DNA of 64,000 bases from Prosthecobacter dejongeii (GCF_014203045.1 NZ_JACHIF010000011.1:124001-188000), one strand, 5' to 3'; positions 44,402 to 53,632 are shown, counted from the stretch's first letter. The notes: generated by a model from the sequence alone, not told the origin. Program-made: numbers and translations.

Positions 44402-45616
44402 ATGTCGTTTGCCGCCACTACCCTCCTACTCCCTTCACCCGATGCCACCTGGCGTGTTTGGAAACCACGGAGTATCAGTGGAGGTGAAGCTGTGGAAAAT
44501 CCCGCCTCCGTTTCCAGCCAAGGAAAACCTCTCTTGGTGGGCCTGCCAGCCACCGCCTGCCGCACGGTGGGACTCGTGCTGCCCAATGCGGATCATGAAA
44601 TTTTAGAGCAGATCATCATCACCCAGCTTGACCGCAAAGGGCTGAAGCTGGAGGGAGGCACCCATCGAAACTTTCGCTGGCATCTACTCACTCAAAACGC
44701 CTCCGTCGCCACCGTCAGTGTGGATATTTTGGCTGAGCCGTTCCCTCAAGATTTGGCTCTGCCACAAGCCTCTGACTACACTGCCGCACTGCGTCTGCTA
44801 ACGCTGCCCAACGGCAGTCTCATCATCACCGAGGAACACGGCTCCCTGGTACTCGCGGCCAATTACCAGGGAAAGCTGTACCACAGCCACCTCTTCGCCC
44901 CAGCGACAGCCTCGAATGAAGACATCGCCCAAGAAATCCAGCTCTCGCGCCTCGCACTGGAGCAAGATTTAGGCGTGGGGGGCATCACAGGTATCACCCT
45001 CGTAGGCACCTCCTGGCAGCCGGGGCAGGCCATTGATTTGGCAGCCCTGACAGACCTTCCTGCAAACATTCTCCCTCACCTCTCGCCGAATACAGATCTA
45101 GACACTCGCGCATGGCCACGACTGCTGCCTCACAGTGTGCGGCAGGCCCAAGATAGCACAGCCCGGCGCGGCAAAATGACCCGGTTCGGGATCTTAGGCG
45201 GGCTCCTTGTCATCGCCCTGGCTTTTTGTGCCTTTGCCTACTTACGCCTTCAGGAGAGGACGGCGGCAGAACTCGAAGCTGCTGTGGAGGCCACTGCGGA
45301 ACCGGCTGGCAACGTGAAAAAGACCGTCGAACGCTGGAAGGCTCTCGCTCCAGCTATCGAGCCCAAACGCTATCCCATGGTTCTGCTGGCTGAGATCACC
45401 AAACTGATGCCCCCGAGTGGCATCGTCATCCGCGAGTATGAGATCAAGGACACAGAGATTGACATTCGTGGTGAAGCCCGAGATGCGCAGATGGCCTTTC
45501 AATTCGTCGAAGACCTGCAAAAACACAAAACTCTGGGTCTCTACAAATGGACCAAACCCCAACCCACCGTGCGCGAAAAGACCGCCCAGTTCCGCGCCCA
45601 GGGTAAGCTGCAGTGA
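44402..45616 (+). CDS. gspL: Type II secretion assembly protein, GspL-like
   Basis: 404 aa. The N-terminal 250 residues have a divergent actin-like/GspL cytoplasmic pattern (GLVLPNADHEILEQIIITQL). One membrane segment follows (FGILGGLLVIALAFCAFAYL, about 262-281), then a periplasmic ferredoxin-like domain with YPMVLLAEITKLMPPSGIVI and EIDIRGEARDAQMAFQFVED, as in PilN/GspL proteins. GspL links GspE to the periplasmic pieces. The call rests on topology, length and position between gspK and a GspM-like gene, because overall sequence conservation is low. Confidence 0.72.
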   Translation: MSFAATTLLLPSPDATWRVWKPRSISGGEAVENPASVSSQGKPLLVGLPATACRTVGLVLPNADHEILEQIIITQLDRKGLKLEGGTHRNFRWHLLTQNASVATVSVDILAEPFPQDLALPQASDYTAALRLLTLPNGSLIITEEHGSLVLAANYQGKLYHSHLFAPATASNEDIAQEIQLSRLALEQDLGVGGITGITLVGTSWQPGQAIDLAALTDLPANILPHLSPNTDLDTRAWPRLLPHSVRQAQDSTARRGKMTRFGILGGLLVIALAFCAFAYLRLQERTAAELEAAVEATAEPAGNVKKTVERWKALAPAIEPKRYPMVLLAEITKLMPPSGIVIREYEIKDTEIDIRGEARDAQMAFQFVEDLQKHKTLGLYKWTKPQPTVREKTAQFRAQGKLQ

Positions 45617-45649
45617 TCCTTTCCATCCTCCTACCTCCTTTTCGACCGA

Positions 45650-46201
45650 ATGGCTCAGAAACTCACATCACGTGAAAAAAATCTACTGCTCGCCTGCGTA
45701 GGCGTGCTGGTCTTCATGGTCTTCGCCATCCTGGTGAATACTTTCCTGGGAAGACGCAGCGTGGCCCTGCAAAAAATCGCCACTTTGCAGGCCCAAAAAA
45801 GCGAAAACGATACCTGGATGGCCGACCGGGCCTTTTGGGAAAAACGCCGCGCCTGGTTGGTGGAAAAAATGCCAACGACGGAGAGCCTCGGACGCGCCCA
45901 AGGCCAGTTGCTTGAAGACCTACAAAATCAAGCTTTAGAATTTGGCTTCACCACGGAGCAACCCACGCTGCCCCCGCTAGCAGCACCTAACGAGAACTAC
46001 CGCGAAGTGACCGTCTCTGTGCGCCTGCGGGGCGACCAGACGATGGTTCTGCAATGGCTGGCCACCCTGCAATCCCCAGAGAAATTCCAAGCCGTGCGCC
46101 AACTGGAAGTGGAGATTGATACCCGTTCCCGCGAAAAGACCCCGCAAGTCGTCTGCAACCTCACCCTCGCCCGGTGGTTTAAGCCTGAACTTGGACTATA
46201 A
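45650..46201 (+). CDS. gspM: Type II secretion protein, GspM-like
   Basis: 183 aa: a short cytoplasmic start (MAQKLTSREKN), one membrane helix (LLLACVGVLVFMVFAILVNT), a coiled-coil stretch (about 35-65) and a ferredoxin-like periplasmic domain ending REVTVSVRLRGDQTMVLQWL and VVCNLTLARWF. This is the GspM/PilO plan: the partner of GspL in the inner-membrane platform. It is 33 bp after gspL and 19 bp before the next gene. Confidence 0.75.
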   Translation: MAQKLTSREKNLLLACVGVLVFMVFAILVNTFLGRRSVALQKIATLQAQKSENDTWMADRAFWEKRRAWLVEKMPTTESLGRAQGQLLEDLQNQALEFGFTTEQPTLPPLAAPNENYREVTVSVRLRGDQTMVLQWLATLQSPEKFQAVRQLEVEIDTRSREKTPQVVCNLTLARWFKPELGL

Positions 46202-46220
46202 CCCGCACCATCCACAGCTC

Positions 46221-46871
46221 ATGAAGACTACCCCACTTCGCTGCCTCTCCGTGTTGCTGCCCTCGGCTTCCTTACTCGCCGCTGAGCCCGATCCTGACCT
46301 ACCTCAGGCTTTTGATCCAGCGACTCTATCCCCTGTCGTGACCACGTCCCCCTTCACACGGATGGTGAACATGTCGGATAACTTGGTCCTCACTGGCATT
46401 GCCTACATCAATGGCAAACCCGTCGTCACCGTCTTCAATAAAGAAACGAAGCAGTCCTTCATTGTTGGCACCGAGCCTAACTTTCAGGGTTGGACGCTGC
46501 AAGAAGCCCAGCCTGCGCCCGACATCACACGCAGCCAAGCGCGCATCAGTATCGGCGGCGAAGTCGTCAGTGTGCGTTACGCAGCCCTGACCTCCAAGGA
46601 CATGAAACCAGACGCCAAGTCTGGTGAACAGCGATCTGACCGAGGCCCCTCTTCAGGAGGTGAACGTTTTAGAGGCAGCTCCCGAGGCCCCTCGGAAGAG
46701 GATCGGAAACGTTATGAATCCCTTTCAGACAAGGCTCGCGAAAAACTACGCGAAACATTTCGGGCGAAGTTTAGCGACCCCAAATTCCAAAACGCACCTG
46801 AGGAGGAAAGGCGGAATATAATGCGCAAGACGTTTGAAGACATCGAAAAAGAGGACAAAGGCCGCAAGTAA
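46221..46871 (+). CDS. Secretion-operon protein of unknown family, possible GspC equivalent
   Basis: 216 aa from the ATG at 46221; the longer frame overlaps gspM. A signal peptide (MKTTPLRCLSVLLPSASLLA) is followed by a short beta-domain: LVLTGIAYINGKPVVTVFNK and then SFIVGTEPNFQGWTLQEAQP. That pattern (L-x-L-x-G-I, x-G-x-P-x-x-x-V, then V-G) resembles the homology region of GspC or the PilP fold, which contacts the N0 domain of the secretin. The C-terminal 90 residues are charged, with a Ser/Gly/Arg-rich stretch and a helical end (SDKAREKLRETFRAKFSDPK). It lies between gspM and gspD, and no other GspC candidate is present. No membrane helix beyond the signal. The function is inferred from context. 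Confidence 0.6.
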   Translation: MKTTPLRCLSVLLPSASLLAAEPDPDLPQAFDPATLSPVVTTSPFTRMVNMSDNLVLTGIAYINGKPVVTVFNKETKQSFIVGTEPNFQGWTLQEAQPAPDITRSQARISIGGEVVSVRYAALTSKDMKPDAKSGEQRSDRGPSSGGERFRGSSRGPSEEDRKRYESLSDKAREKLRETFRAKFSDPKFQNAPEEERRNIMRKTFEDIEKEDKGRK

Positions 46872-46998
46872 TTCTAACCAAATGCATCGAACAATAGTTG
46901 CTCGATCCATCTACGCTCCACATCCCCTTCCCTCACGCCTTAGATCTTCATCAGCCACGCCGCCGTTTCTTCATTTTCCCAGCCACACCCTTTTTTTC

Positions 46999-49713
46999 AT
47001 GTTTTTCTCCCGGCTCCGTCCCCACTCCCTTAGCTCCCTGAGCGCGCTGCTGCTCATCACTGGCCCCCTCAGCGCCCAGGAAGCAGCGCCTACGCCCCCC
47101 TCAACACCCATAGGTGCCCCTGCGCCCGCCACCCCACCCACAGGAGCGGACACACCCGCACCACCGCCTGACGGTGCGCGACCTCCAGGCACCCCAGGAG
47201 AAGGTGGCTTTGGTCCTGGCGGAGGACGTTTCGGCCCAGGTTTTGGTGGGCGCCGCCGGACTGGCGAAGGCGGTCCGGGCTTTGGCAGTGCTCCAGGAGC
47301 AGGAGGCCCTGGCGGTGAAAACATTCAGAGCACCCTCGCTCAGACCATCCGCATGGAAGGTGACAGATACGTTCTGCAATTCCCAAACAATCCCGTCGCG
47401 GACATGCTCAGCATCTATGAGTTGCTGACCAACATTACCCTGGTGAAAGACACGAACATCTTCAATGAGGGGGCTCCCGTCAGCCTGGCCACCCCAAGAG
47501 CTGTGACCAAGGAAGAAGCCGTCAAACTCATCGAGGCCACGCTCCTCACCAATGGTTATGCCATCGTCATGGAGCCCGATGGTAAGAGTGCCCGTATCCT
47601 CCCCGCGCGTAATCAGAGCGCCAATGCCGTGCAGTTTTCTCACGGGGTGCGCTTTTACACCTCAGCCAAGGATCTACCCGAAGGAGAGACCATCATCACC
47701 TACTTCATGAAGTTGGCGTATCTGGATCCCGAAGAGGCTGCCACCATGCTCTCTGGCCACGTGGGCCTCAGTGTCTATGGCCGCATCACTCCCGTGCTCA
47801 CACCACCAGGCCTCCTCCTAACCGAAAGTAGCACTGTCATTAAGCAACTCATTAGCATCCAAGAGGCCATAGACATAGGCGATACAGGTTCTTCCCTGGT
47901 CACCAAATTCATTCCTGTGGAATATGCCGAGGCTGCCACCATCGCCCAGATCATTCAGGCTACCCTCACCGCTCAAGCTCAAGAAAAAGAAACCAAAGGC
48001 GTCAACACCATCCGCGGCAATGCCGCCAGCGATGGCCGTAATCGTGAAGAGCGGCAGGACAATAATAACAACAATAATAATCGCTCACAGCCACCCGTCA
48101 TCATCAACGGCCAAGTTGTTCAGGGTGGGGCTAAGACACCCATGCCAAGCGCCCAGGTGGTGGCAGACACGCGACTGAACCAAATCCTCGTCGTCTCCTC
48201 TCCTGAAGACTACACGTACATCGCCAGCTTGATCGCCGAATTCGACAAACCGCTGGTGGTAGATGAACCGTACGAGCGCAAACTGAAGTATGCCGCTGCA
48301 GTGGATGTCCTCAGCGCCATTACCGATCTCCTCCAAGACACCAACACGGGAGGAACCGTCCAGCTTCCAGGCGGCGGCACCATCCAGCAGCAGCGCACGC
48401 AGCCGCTGGCCAGCAGCAGTAGCCAGCTCCTGACAGGTCGCACCACCACCGGCACTCGTGGAGGCCAAGTTCTCGCCACCAGCGGCAGCACTTCAGACGA
48501 TACAGCCACGGCCTCCTCCGCCGGAGCTTCTCGTGCAGATCTCATTCAGGCGCCCACCGAAGACAATGCCCCCATCTCCGTGCTCGTGGGTAAAACACGT
48601 GTCGTAGCCGATCCGATGGCAAATTCGATCCTCGTCATGGGCCGCAAGGAAGCGATTGATAAGGTCAATGGCCTGCTGGACAAGCTGGACCGCAAGCCCT
48701 CCCAAGTTTACCTTTCCACCGTCATCGGCCAGCTCACGCTGGGGGATGGTTTTGAGTTCGGCGTTGACTACCTCAGTGCGCTTAACAACAAGGATGGCAC
48801 GAATTTCAGCGCCGGTGGCATCTTCAGCCGTGAAGACATCCTCAATGGTACTGCGCTGACAAGGGCCGTGGGTGATGTGCGCAACAACGCCATCACCAAT
48901 GCATTTGGTCCCGCTAAGGGCCTCAATCTTTATGGAGCCATCGGCGACAGCCTGGAGGTCTTTGTCACGGCCTTGGAGACCACCAATCGGTTTAAGGTCC
49001 TCTCTCGCCCCAGTATTTTTGCCCTGAATAATAAGAAGGCCTCCATCACCTCCGGCCAGCTCATCCCAGTGCCCGGTGAATCCACCACCAATGCCAATGG
49101 AAACAACAATGGCATCATCACCACCAATGTGGAATACCGCGATGTGGTACTAAAGCTGGAGGTCGTTCCTTTGATCAATGAAGACGGCGAAGTCACTCTG
49201 ACCATTGCCCAGGTCAACGACACCGTCATTGGCACTCAGCGTGTGGAACCCAACAACATCCCTATCATTGGCACGGAGCAGATCATCACAACGGTCACGG
49301 TACCTGATGGCAACACCATCGTCCTTGGTGGTCTCATTTCCGAACAAAACAAAAAAGACACGGAGGGCGTGCCCTTTCTCAGCCGCATCCCAGGTGTGGG
49401 AAATCTCTTCAAAGAGAACAAGGATAGCAACTCTCGCAACGAACTCATCATCTTCATCCAGCCTCAGGTTGTGACGGATAACAACTCTCTGCGCAATACA
49501 TCCTTACGCGAAGATTATCGCACCCAAGTCGGAGCCGATGCTGCTGAAAGGTTCCCCGAAAATGTGGATATTCAGGCACCACGGATCAGTGACGCCAAAG
49601 AGGCCGAAATCATCGAGACCGAGGCTCAACAAAAGCAGGGATTTTTCTCCCGCATGTTCCGCCGCAGTAATACACCCAAGGCAATCACACCCGCACCTGG
49701 TTTGAGGAGGTAA
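46999..49713 (+). CDS. gspD: Type II secretion outer-membrane secretin GspD
   Basis: 904 aa from the ATG at 46999 (MFFSRLRPHSLSSLSALLLI, a signal peptide ending near LSA). Residues about 28-115 are Pro-rich then Gly-rich, unlike usual GspD. The periplasmic N0-N3 domains follow (VADMLSIYELLTNITLVKDT; FIPVEYAEAATIAQIIQATL; VVADTRLNQILVVSSPEDYT; YAAAVDVLSAITDLLQDTNT; VVADPMANSILVMGRKEAID), with an Asn run and a Ser/Thr-rich insertion between them. The secretin core covers about 570-860 (LSRPSIFALNNKKASITSGQ; VTVPDGNTIVLGGLISEQNK; FLSRIPGVGNLFKENKDSNS). It forms the 15-fold outer-membrane channel through which folded proteins leave. Last gene of the operon, 127 bp after the previous stop. Confidence 0.94.
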   Translation: MFFSRLRPHSLSSLSALLLITGPLSAQEAAPTPPSTPIGAPAPATPPTGADTPAPPPDGARPPGTPGEGGFGPGGGRFGPGFGGRRRTGEGGPGFGSAPGAGGPGGENIQSTLAQTIRMEGDRYVLQFPNNPVADMLSIYELLTNITLVKDTNIFNEGAPVSLATPRAVTKEEAVKLIEATLLTNGYAIVMEPDGKSARILPARNQSANAVQFSHGVRFYTSAKDLPEGETIITYFMKLAYLDPEEAATMLSGHVGLSVYGRITPVLTPPGLLLTESSTVIKQLISIQEAIDIGDTGSSLVTKFIPVEYAEAATIAQIIQATLTAQAQEKETKGVNTIRGNAASDGRNREERQDNNNNNNNRSQPPVIINGQVVQGGAKTPMPSAQVVADTRLNQILVVSSPEDYTYIASLIAEFDKPLVVDEPYERKLKYAAAVDVLSAITDLLQDTNTGGTVQLPGGGTIQQQRTQPLASSSSQLLTGRTTTGTRGGQVLATSGSTSDDTATASSAGASRADLIQAPTEDNAPISVLVGKTRVVADPMANSILVMGRKEAIDKVNGLLDKLDRKPSQVYLSTVIGQLTLGDGFEFGVDYLSALNNKDGTNFSAGGIFSREDILNGTALTRAVGDVRNNAITNAFGPAKGLNLYGAIGDSLEVFVTALETTNRFKVLSRPSIFALNNKKASITSGQLIPVPGESTTNANGNNNGIITTNVEYRDVVLKLEVVPLINEDGEVTLTIAQVNDTVIGTQRVEPNNIPIIGTEQIITTVTVPDGNTIVLGGLISEQNKKDTEGVPFLSRIPGVGNLFKENKDSNSRNELIIFIQPQVVTDNNSLRNTSLREDYRTQVGADAAERFPENVDIQAPRISDAKEAEIIETEAQQKQGFFSRMFRRSNTPKAITPAPGLRR

Positions 49714-49748
49714 AGTCAAGGGGGCTCGCCTTCCAAGGCCTGCTGTAT

Positions 49749-49778
49749 CGAGCTTTTGAGGAATACCTCAAAAGCTCG
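49749..49778. terminator. 13-bp perfect hairpin after gspD
   Basis: CGAGCTTTTGAGG-AATA-CCTCAAAAGCTCG lies 36 bp after the gspD stop, and 41 bp beyond the end of the convergent gene at 49819. The stem is perfect but neither strand has a T-run next to it, so it may act in both directions with Rho or as an RNA-stabilising end. Confidence 0.5.
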
Positions 49779-49818
49779 CTCTATCCTCCACCCTGTTAGG
49801 GTGAAAATGCCTTCAAGG

Positions 49819-50055
49819 TTACCTCAGAGTCTCGGGCACCTGCCCGACTAAGCGAGGCTCTAGACCGATGTTGGTAAAGACCTCCATCAGTTCTTTGAGG
49901 CTCGCAGATTCAGGATCATCCAGTTCGAAGTACACCAGCTCATGGTGAGCATCCACCTTGTAACGGATTTTGGGAAACAGGTCCATCTGGCCTCTCAATT
50001 CCAGCAGTCTGGACTCAGCACGGAGCCCACGGGCGTAAACTTCGATTTCGATCAT
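49819..50055 (-). CDS. Small conserved protein of unknown function
   Basis: 78 aa from the ATG at 50055 (MIEIEVYARGLRAESRLLEL); the frame extends to a TTG at 50073. The sequence alternates strand-like and helical segments: MIEIEVYARG, RYKVDAHHELVYFELDDPES and LKELMEVFTNIGLEPRLVGQ. This beta-alpha-beta pattern suggests a compact ferredoxin-like or ACT-like fold. No cysteines and no signal peptide. I do not recognise the family. It lies 57 bp after the helicase gene on the same strand and may be co-transcribed with it. Confidence 0.6.
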   Translation of the reverse strand: MIEIEVYARGLRAESRLLELRGQMDLFPKIRYKVDAHHELVYFELDDPESASLKELMEVFTNIGLEPRLVGQVPETLR

Positions 50056-50112
50056 TGCGTTCTTTTTAACCAATGAGCGTGAAAACGACCAGCAAAAAAC
50101 TTGAGCTGAATT

Positions 50113-52875
50113 TTAAGCCTCCAGCAGGCGCTGAATATCATCCTGGGTGAGACGCAGTTTATCCGCACGCCCAGTCAGCAGTCCTTCGATTAAAGCAGCC
50201 TTGGTCTTTTGCATTTCCACGATGCGTTCCTCGATGGTGTCTTGGCAAATGAGCTTATGAATGAAAACAGGCTTCGTCTGACCAATGCGATGTGCACGGT
50301 CACTCGCCTGGGCCTCCGCCGCTGGATTCCACCAGGGGTCATAGTGAATGACGGTATCTGCAGTCGTGAGATTCAGCCCTGCACCGCCGGCCTTGAGGCT
50401 GATGAGAAAGACAGGCACCTCCCCTGCTTGAAAACGGCGGATAGGGGTCTCCCGGTCTTGGGTATCCCCCGTGAGTTTCACAAAGGCAATGCGTGCCGCT
50501 TTCAGTTGTTCCTCAATGATGGCCAGCATCCGGGTGAACTGGGAGAAAATGAGAACCCGATGCCCTTCATCAATGAGCTCCGGCAAGAGGTCCTCCATAA
50601 GGTAAGCGGTCTTGGCAGACTCTGCCATCTTTTGGGCAGCCTCCATCTTCAGGAGCTGCGGGTGGCAGCAGACCTGACGGAGTTTTAATAAGGCATCCAG
50701 GACGATGATTTGGCTGCGGTCCAGCCCCTGGGCACTGATGGCCTCCTTCACCCGCTGATCCATGGCTGCGCGGATGGTTTCATAAAGGTCTGTCTGCGCC
50801 TTGCCTAACTCAATGGTGTGCAGAATTTCCGTCTTCGGGGGCAGATCTTTCGCCACCGCACTTTTGGTTCGGCGCAGGAGTAGGGGCTGGAGACGGGCTG
50901 CCAATTGCTTTTGGCGTTCGGCATCGCCGTCTTTTTCGATGGGGTTGCGGTAATAACTCCGGAACGAATCGGCATCCCCCAAAATGCCTGGCATGAGAAA
51001 CTGAAAGAGACTCCACAGCTCCCCCAGGTGATTCTCGATGGGCGTGCCGGTGAGGCAAAGACGATGGCGGCTTTTCAGGGTGCCACAAACTTGAGCCATT
51101 TTACTCTTGGGGTTCTTGATATGTTGAGCTTCGTCCAAGGCGACGACATGCCATTCGACCGTCCGCAAAATATCGGCATCCCGGACTAACAAAGGATACG
51201 AAGTGATGACTAAATCATACTTGCCGATGCGGCGAAAATCACTGTGACGCTCATCTCCATGAAGCAACAGCACCCGTAAATCTGGGACAAACTTTGCCGC
51301 TTCCCGTGCCCAATTTCGCAAAACGGAAGTCGGTGCCAAAATGAGGCAGGGACGATCCATACGGCCAGATTCCTTTTCCAAAAGCAGGTGAGAAAGCGTC
51401 TGCAAAGTCTTGCCCAGGCCCATGTCGTCCGCCAGCACCCCATGCAGGCCAAACTCACGCAGGAACTGTAGCCAACTGAGCCCCTCATGCTGGTAGGGCC
51501 GCAGGGAAGCCCGCAAGCCCACAGGCAAAGATACCTGAGACATCTCCGTGAAGCCTTGAAGACGATCCTTCAAAGCAGCCAACTCGGCAGGCACTCGAAT
51601 AGGCAACCCCTCCAGGCTGGCTAGCTGGGCAGCCCGCAGTTTGTCTAATTGGAGTTTCCCGCCTTTGCGAGCCACACGTGAGGCCAGCAATTCATCCAAA
51701 AAACGCAAGAGCACCAGCAGACGCCGGGCAGGCACGGCCAAGACCGGATTTCCAGGTCCAGGGAGGGCAATGAGATACTGCTCATCCAAATTCGCCTCCA
51801 GCTCCGCCGTCGTCAGCCCGCGATCAATGCAATCCACCAGCAAGGGCACAAGAGAGATGCGCTCCCCCTGGACATTCACCCCAAGATCCAGAGCGAAACT
51901 ATCCCGGCTACCCGTCACATCTTCCACATCCGTAAACCAGGCATCATCTTCGGCCTCATGAATGCTGAAACCAAAATCTTCCGGCACCTCCACCTCCCAG
52001 CCCTCCGCTCTCAGCACAGGAACATCATCTCTCAAAAATTCAGACCAATGGAGAGACTGGTCCCTGTCACTCATGGTAAACAGCGCCGTCAGAGGCTCCT
52101 CCGCACTGGCATCAGGGATGGCTTGCATGACCGGCATCAAACGTGAACGAACGAGGTCCGTCAGCAGCAGGCGCTCCATTTTGGCATTCCGTGTCAGCGC
52201 CCGAGTCCGACCATCCTCCCCCTGCCAGCGCGCGCCAGACGACCGGCCTGGCAAAGGGAAACTTTCCGCGCAGCCGTCATACCTAACTGAAAGTTCGGCC
52301 ACGCCAATGCTGATCTGTGCATGACTAAGCTGGCTACGCCCGATCTTAATCTGAGGCCGCGCCACTGTGACGCGCCTGAGTCGCAGAAAAGGGCGCGGTT
52401 TTTCATTGTCTATCTGGACGGCATCGTCGGCCCCACTTGCGGTTCCACCAGGGGCTTTTTCTCCAACTGTGCTAGCACCTGGCCGGGCGATTTTCTCAAT
52501 GTGCTGCCGCCCCGCCTCACCTTCACACAGCAGCATCAAAGCCGCAGCGTGTTCACAAAGGGAGCCTGCGTGGCAGCTACACTCTGTCGTGAGATGAAGA
52601 TCGCCATTGGCAGCCAGGCGCAGGCGCACACGGGCTTCTTCATGCGTGAGATCGCTGCGCCCCACCGTGCCTGCCATTTCAAGTTCCTGGGCACTGATGA
52701 GCGCCACGGCATTCACCTTGGCATGAAACCGCACCCATTTCGTCGCCGCCTCAATCTGGTGCCGCTTAAAAAGCCACATCCAGGACTTGCGGCGCACTTG
52801 AGACCAAAGCTGGGGGAAAGGAAACGGATCAGGCACGCGGACGGCCTGAAATAGCGTGCAGCGCAGTCCTGCCAA
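50113..52875 (-). CDS. SWIM zinc-finger SNF2-type helicase/ATPase
   Basis: 920 aa counted from a TTG; an ATG at 52779 is the main alternative, and the true start is uncertain. Near the N-terminus is a SWIM finger (C99-S-C101, C107-E-H109). The middle (about 130-430) is a beta-rich region of the kind seen in bacterial SNF2 proteins. The ATPase lobes follow: motif I GVLADDMGLGKTLQTLSHLL, Ia CLILAPTSVLRNW, motif II VVALDEAQHIKNPKSK, III LCLTGTPIENHLGELW. Then HRVLIFSQFTRMLAIIEEQL, LISLKAGGAGLNLTTADTVI and SDRAHRIGQTKPVFIHKLI. It moves along double-stranded DNA and remodels bound proteins; the bacterial members' targets (possibly RNA polymerase or repair complexes) are unknown. The neighbouring LolA-like gene is separate. 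Confidence 0.92.
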   Translation of the reverse strand: MAGLRCTLFQAVRVPDPFPFPQLWSQVRRKSWMWLFKRHQIEAATKWVRFHAKVNAVALISAQELEMAGTVGRSDLTHEEARVRLRLAANGDLHLTTECSCHAGSLCEHAAALMLLCEGEAGRQHIEKIARPGASTVGEKAPGGTASGADDAVQIDNEKPRPFLRLRRVTVARPQIKIGRSQLSHAQISIGVAELSVRYDGCAESFPLPGRSSGARWQGEDGRTRALTRNAKMERLLLTDLVRSRLMPVMQAIPDASAEEPLTALFTMSDRDQSLHWSEFLRDDVPVLRAEGWEVEVPEDFGFSIHEAEDDAWFTDVEDVTGSRDSFALDLGVNVQGERISLVPLLVDCIDRGLTTAELEANLDEQYLIALPGPGNPVLAVPARRLLVLLRFLDELLASRVARKGGKLQLDKLRAAQLASLEGLPIRVPAELAALKDRLQGFTEMSQVSLPVGLRASLRPYQHEGLSWLQFLREFGLHGVLADDMGLGKTLQTLSHLLLEKESGRMDRPCLILAPTSVLRNWAREAAKFVPDLRVLLLHGDERHSDFRRIGKYDLVITSYPLLVRDADILRTVEWHVVALDEAQHIKNPKSKMAQVCGTLKSRHRLCLTGTPIENHLGELWSLFQFLMPGILGDADSFRSYYRNPIEKDGDAERQKQLAARLQPLLLRRTKSAVAKDLPPKTEILHTIELGKAQTDLYETIRAAMDQRVKEAISAQGLDRSQIIVLDALLKLRQVCCHPQLLKMEAAQKMAESAKTAYLMEDLLPELIDEGHRVLIFSQFTRMLAIIEEQLKAARIAFVKLTGDTQDRETPIRRFQAGEVPVFLISLKAGGAGLNLTTADTVIHYDPWWNPAAEAQASDRAHRIGQTKPVFIHKLICQDTIEERIVEMQKTKAALIEGLLTGRADKLRLTQDDIQRLLEA

Positions 52876-52927
52876 GTTCTTTTGCGAAAAGAACAGCGAG
52901 AATGAATAACCGAGTGATTCGAGAGCC

Positions 52928-53632
52928 CTACTGCTTCTCTGGCTTATCCATGGTCATGTAAGTCATGCCCTTGCGATCTCCATTGAGCGGATTGAAGGAC
53001 TGCACACGCATCTCACGTAGAGCCGTGGCATCACCGACTTTCCAGACTTTGGAAACTTCAAAACGCTTCACCAGTTTGCCGCCTTTGTTGTAGGCTTCCA
53101 TCTTCGCCACACCACCGCTATCCTGGTGGACCCAGAGATCCACAGTGTAATACGGGCCGCTAGTATCTGGGGCCGTCACGCGCACCAGCCAGCATTTGAT
53201 ACGAGCAGTGGTGAGGCGGGCATTGGCATCCAGCAACTTCACGTCTTTCCAATAAAGGAAGCGCTGAGATAGATCCTCATAATTGAAGTCCATGCCCCGC
53301 ACTGCATCCGCTCCGTTTTTCAATGGCACCTGACTGCTGCCCCCTGGTTTTACCTGCCAAAGGGTGGCGGGATTGGTCGTGAGGTCCAGATGAATGATCT
53401 CTGGCGGTTCACTGGCAAAACGGAAACGCATGACCGATTTCGTGAGTGTCAGCTCCAATGGCTCTTCTTTCCCTGTGTCATCATCCCGCAGTTTCCCGGT
53501 CATGCGGTGATCCTGCATGGCGTAACTGCGGCGGACGAGCCCCAAGATTTCTTCAGCACTGGGGGTAGGCTTGTCCTGAGCAGATGCGGTGGTGATCAGA
53601 GCTAGGGAAGCGAGAAAAAGACGACGTTTCAT
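52928..53632 (-). CDS. Outer-membrane lipoprotein-sorting (LolA-like) protein
   Basis: 234 aa from the ATG at 53632 (MKRRLFLASLALITTASAQD, signal peptide). Its mature part reads EEILGLVRRSYAMQDHRMTG and RIKCWLVRVTAPDTSGPYYT, then VDLWVHQDSGGVAKMEAYNK and VQSFNPLNGDRKGMTYMTMD. These match the family of periplasmic half-barrel proteins often named outer membrane lipoprotein-sorting proteins, related to LolA and DUF4292/MucB folds. They bind a hydrophobic ligand such as a lipoprotein acyl chain or a lipid. No LolB or LolCDE gene is nearby, so lipoprotein transport is only a family-level guess. Confidence 0.78.
   Translation of the reverse strand: MKRRLFLASLALITTASAQDKPTPSAEEILGLVRRSYAMQDHRMTGKLRDDDTGKEEPLELTLTKSVMRFRFASEPPEIIHLDLTTNPATLWQVKPGGSSQVPLKNGADAVRGMDFNYEDLSQRFLYWKDVKLLDANARLTTARIKCWLVRVTAPDTSGPYYTVDLWVHQDSGGVAKMEAYNKGGKLVKRFEVSKVWKVGDATALREMRVQSFNPLNGDRKGMTYMTMDKPEKQ

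Noticed and set aside
48060-48090. AAT/AAC repeats as a non-coding microsatellite
   Set aside because: They encode the Asn run inside the intact secretin frame, so they are reported as part of gspD.
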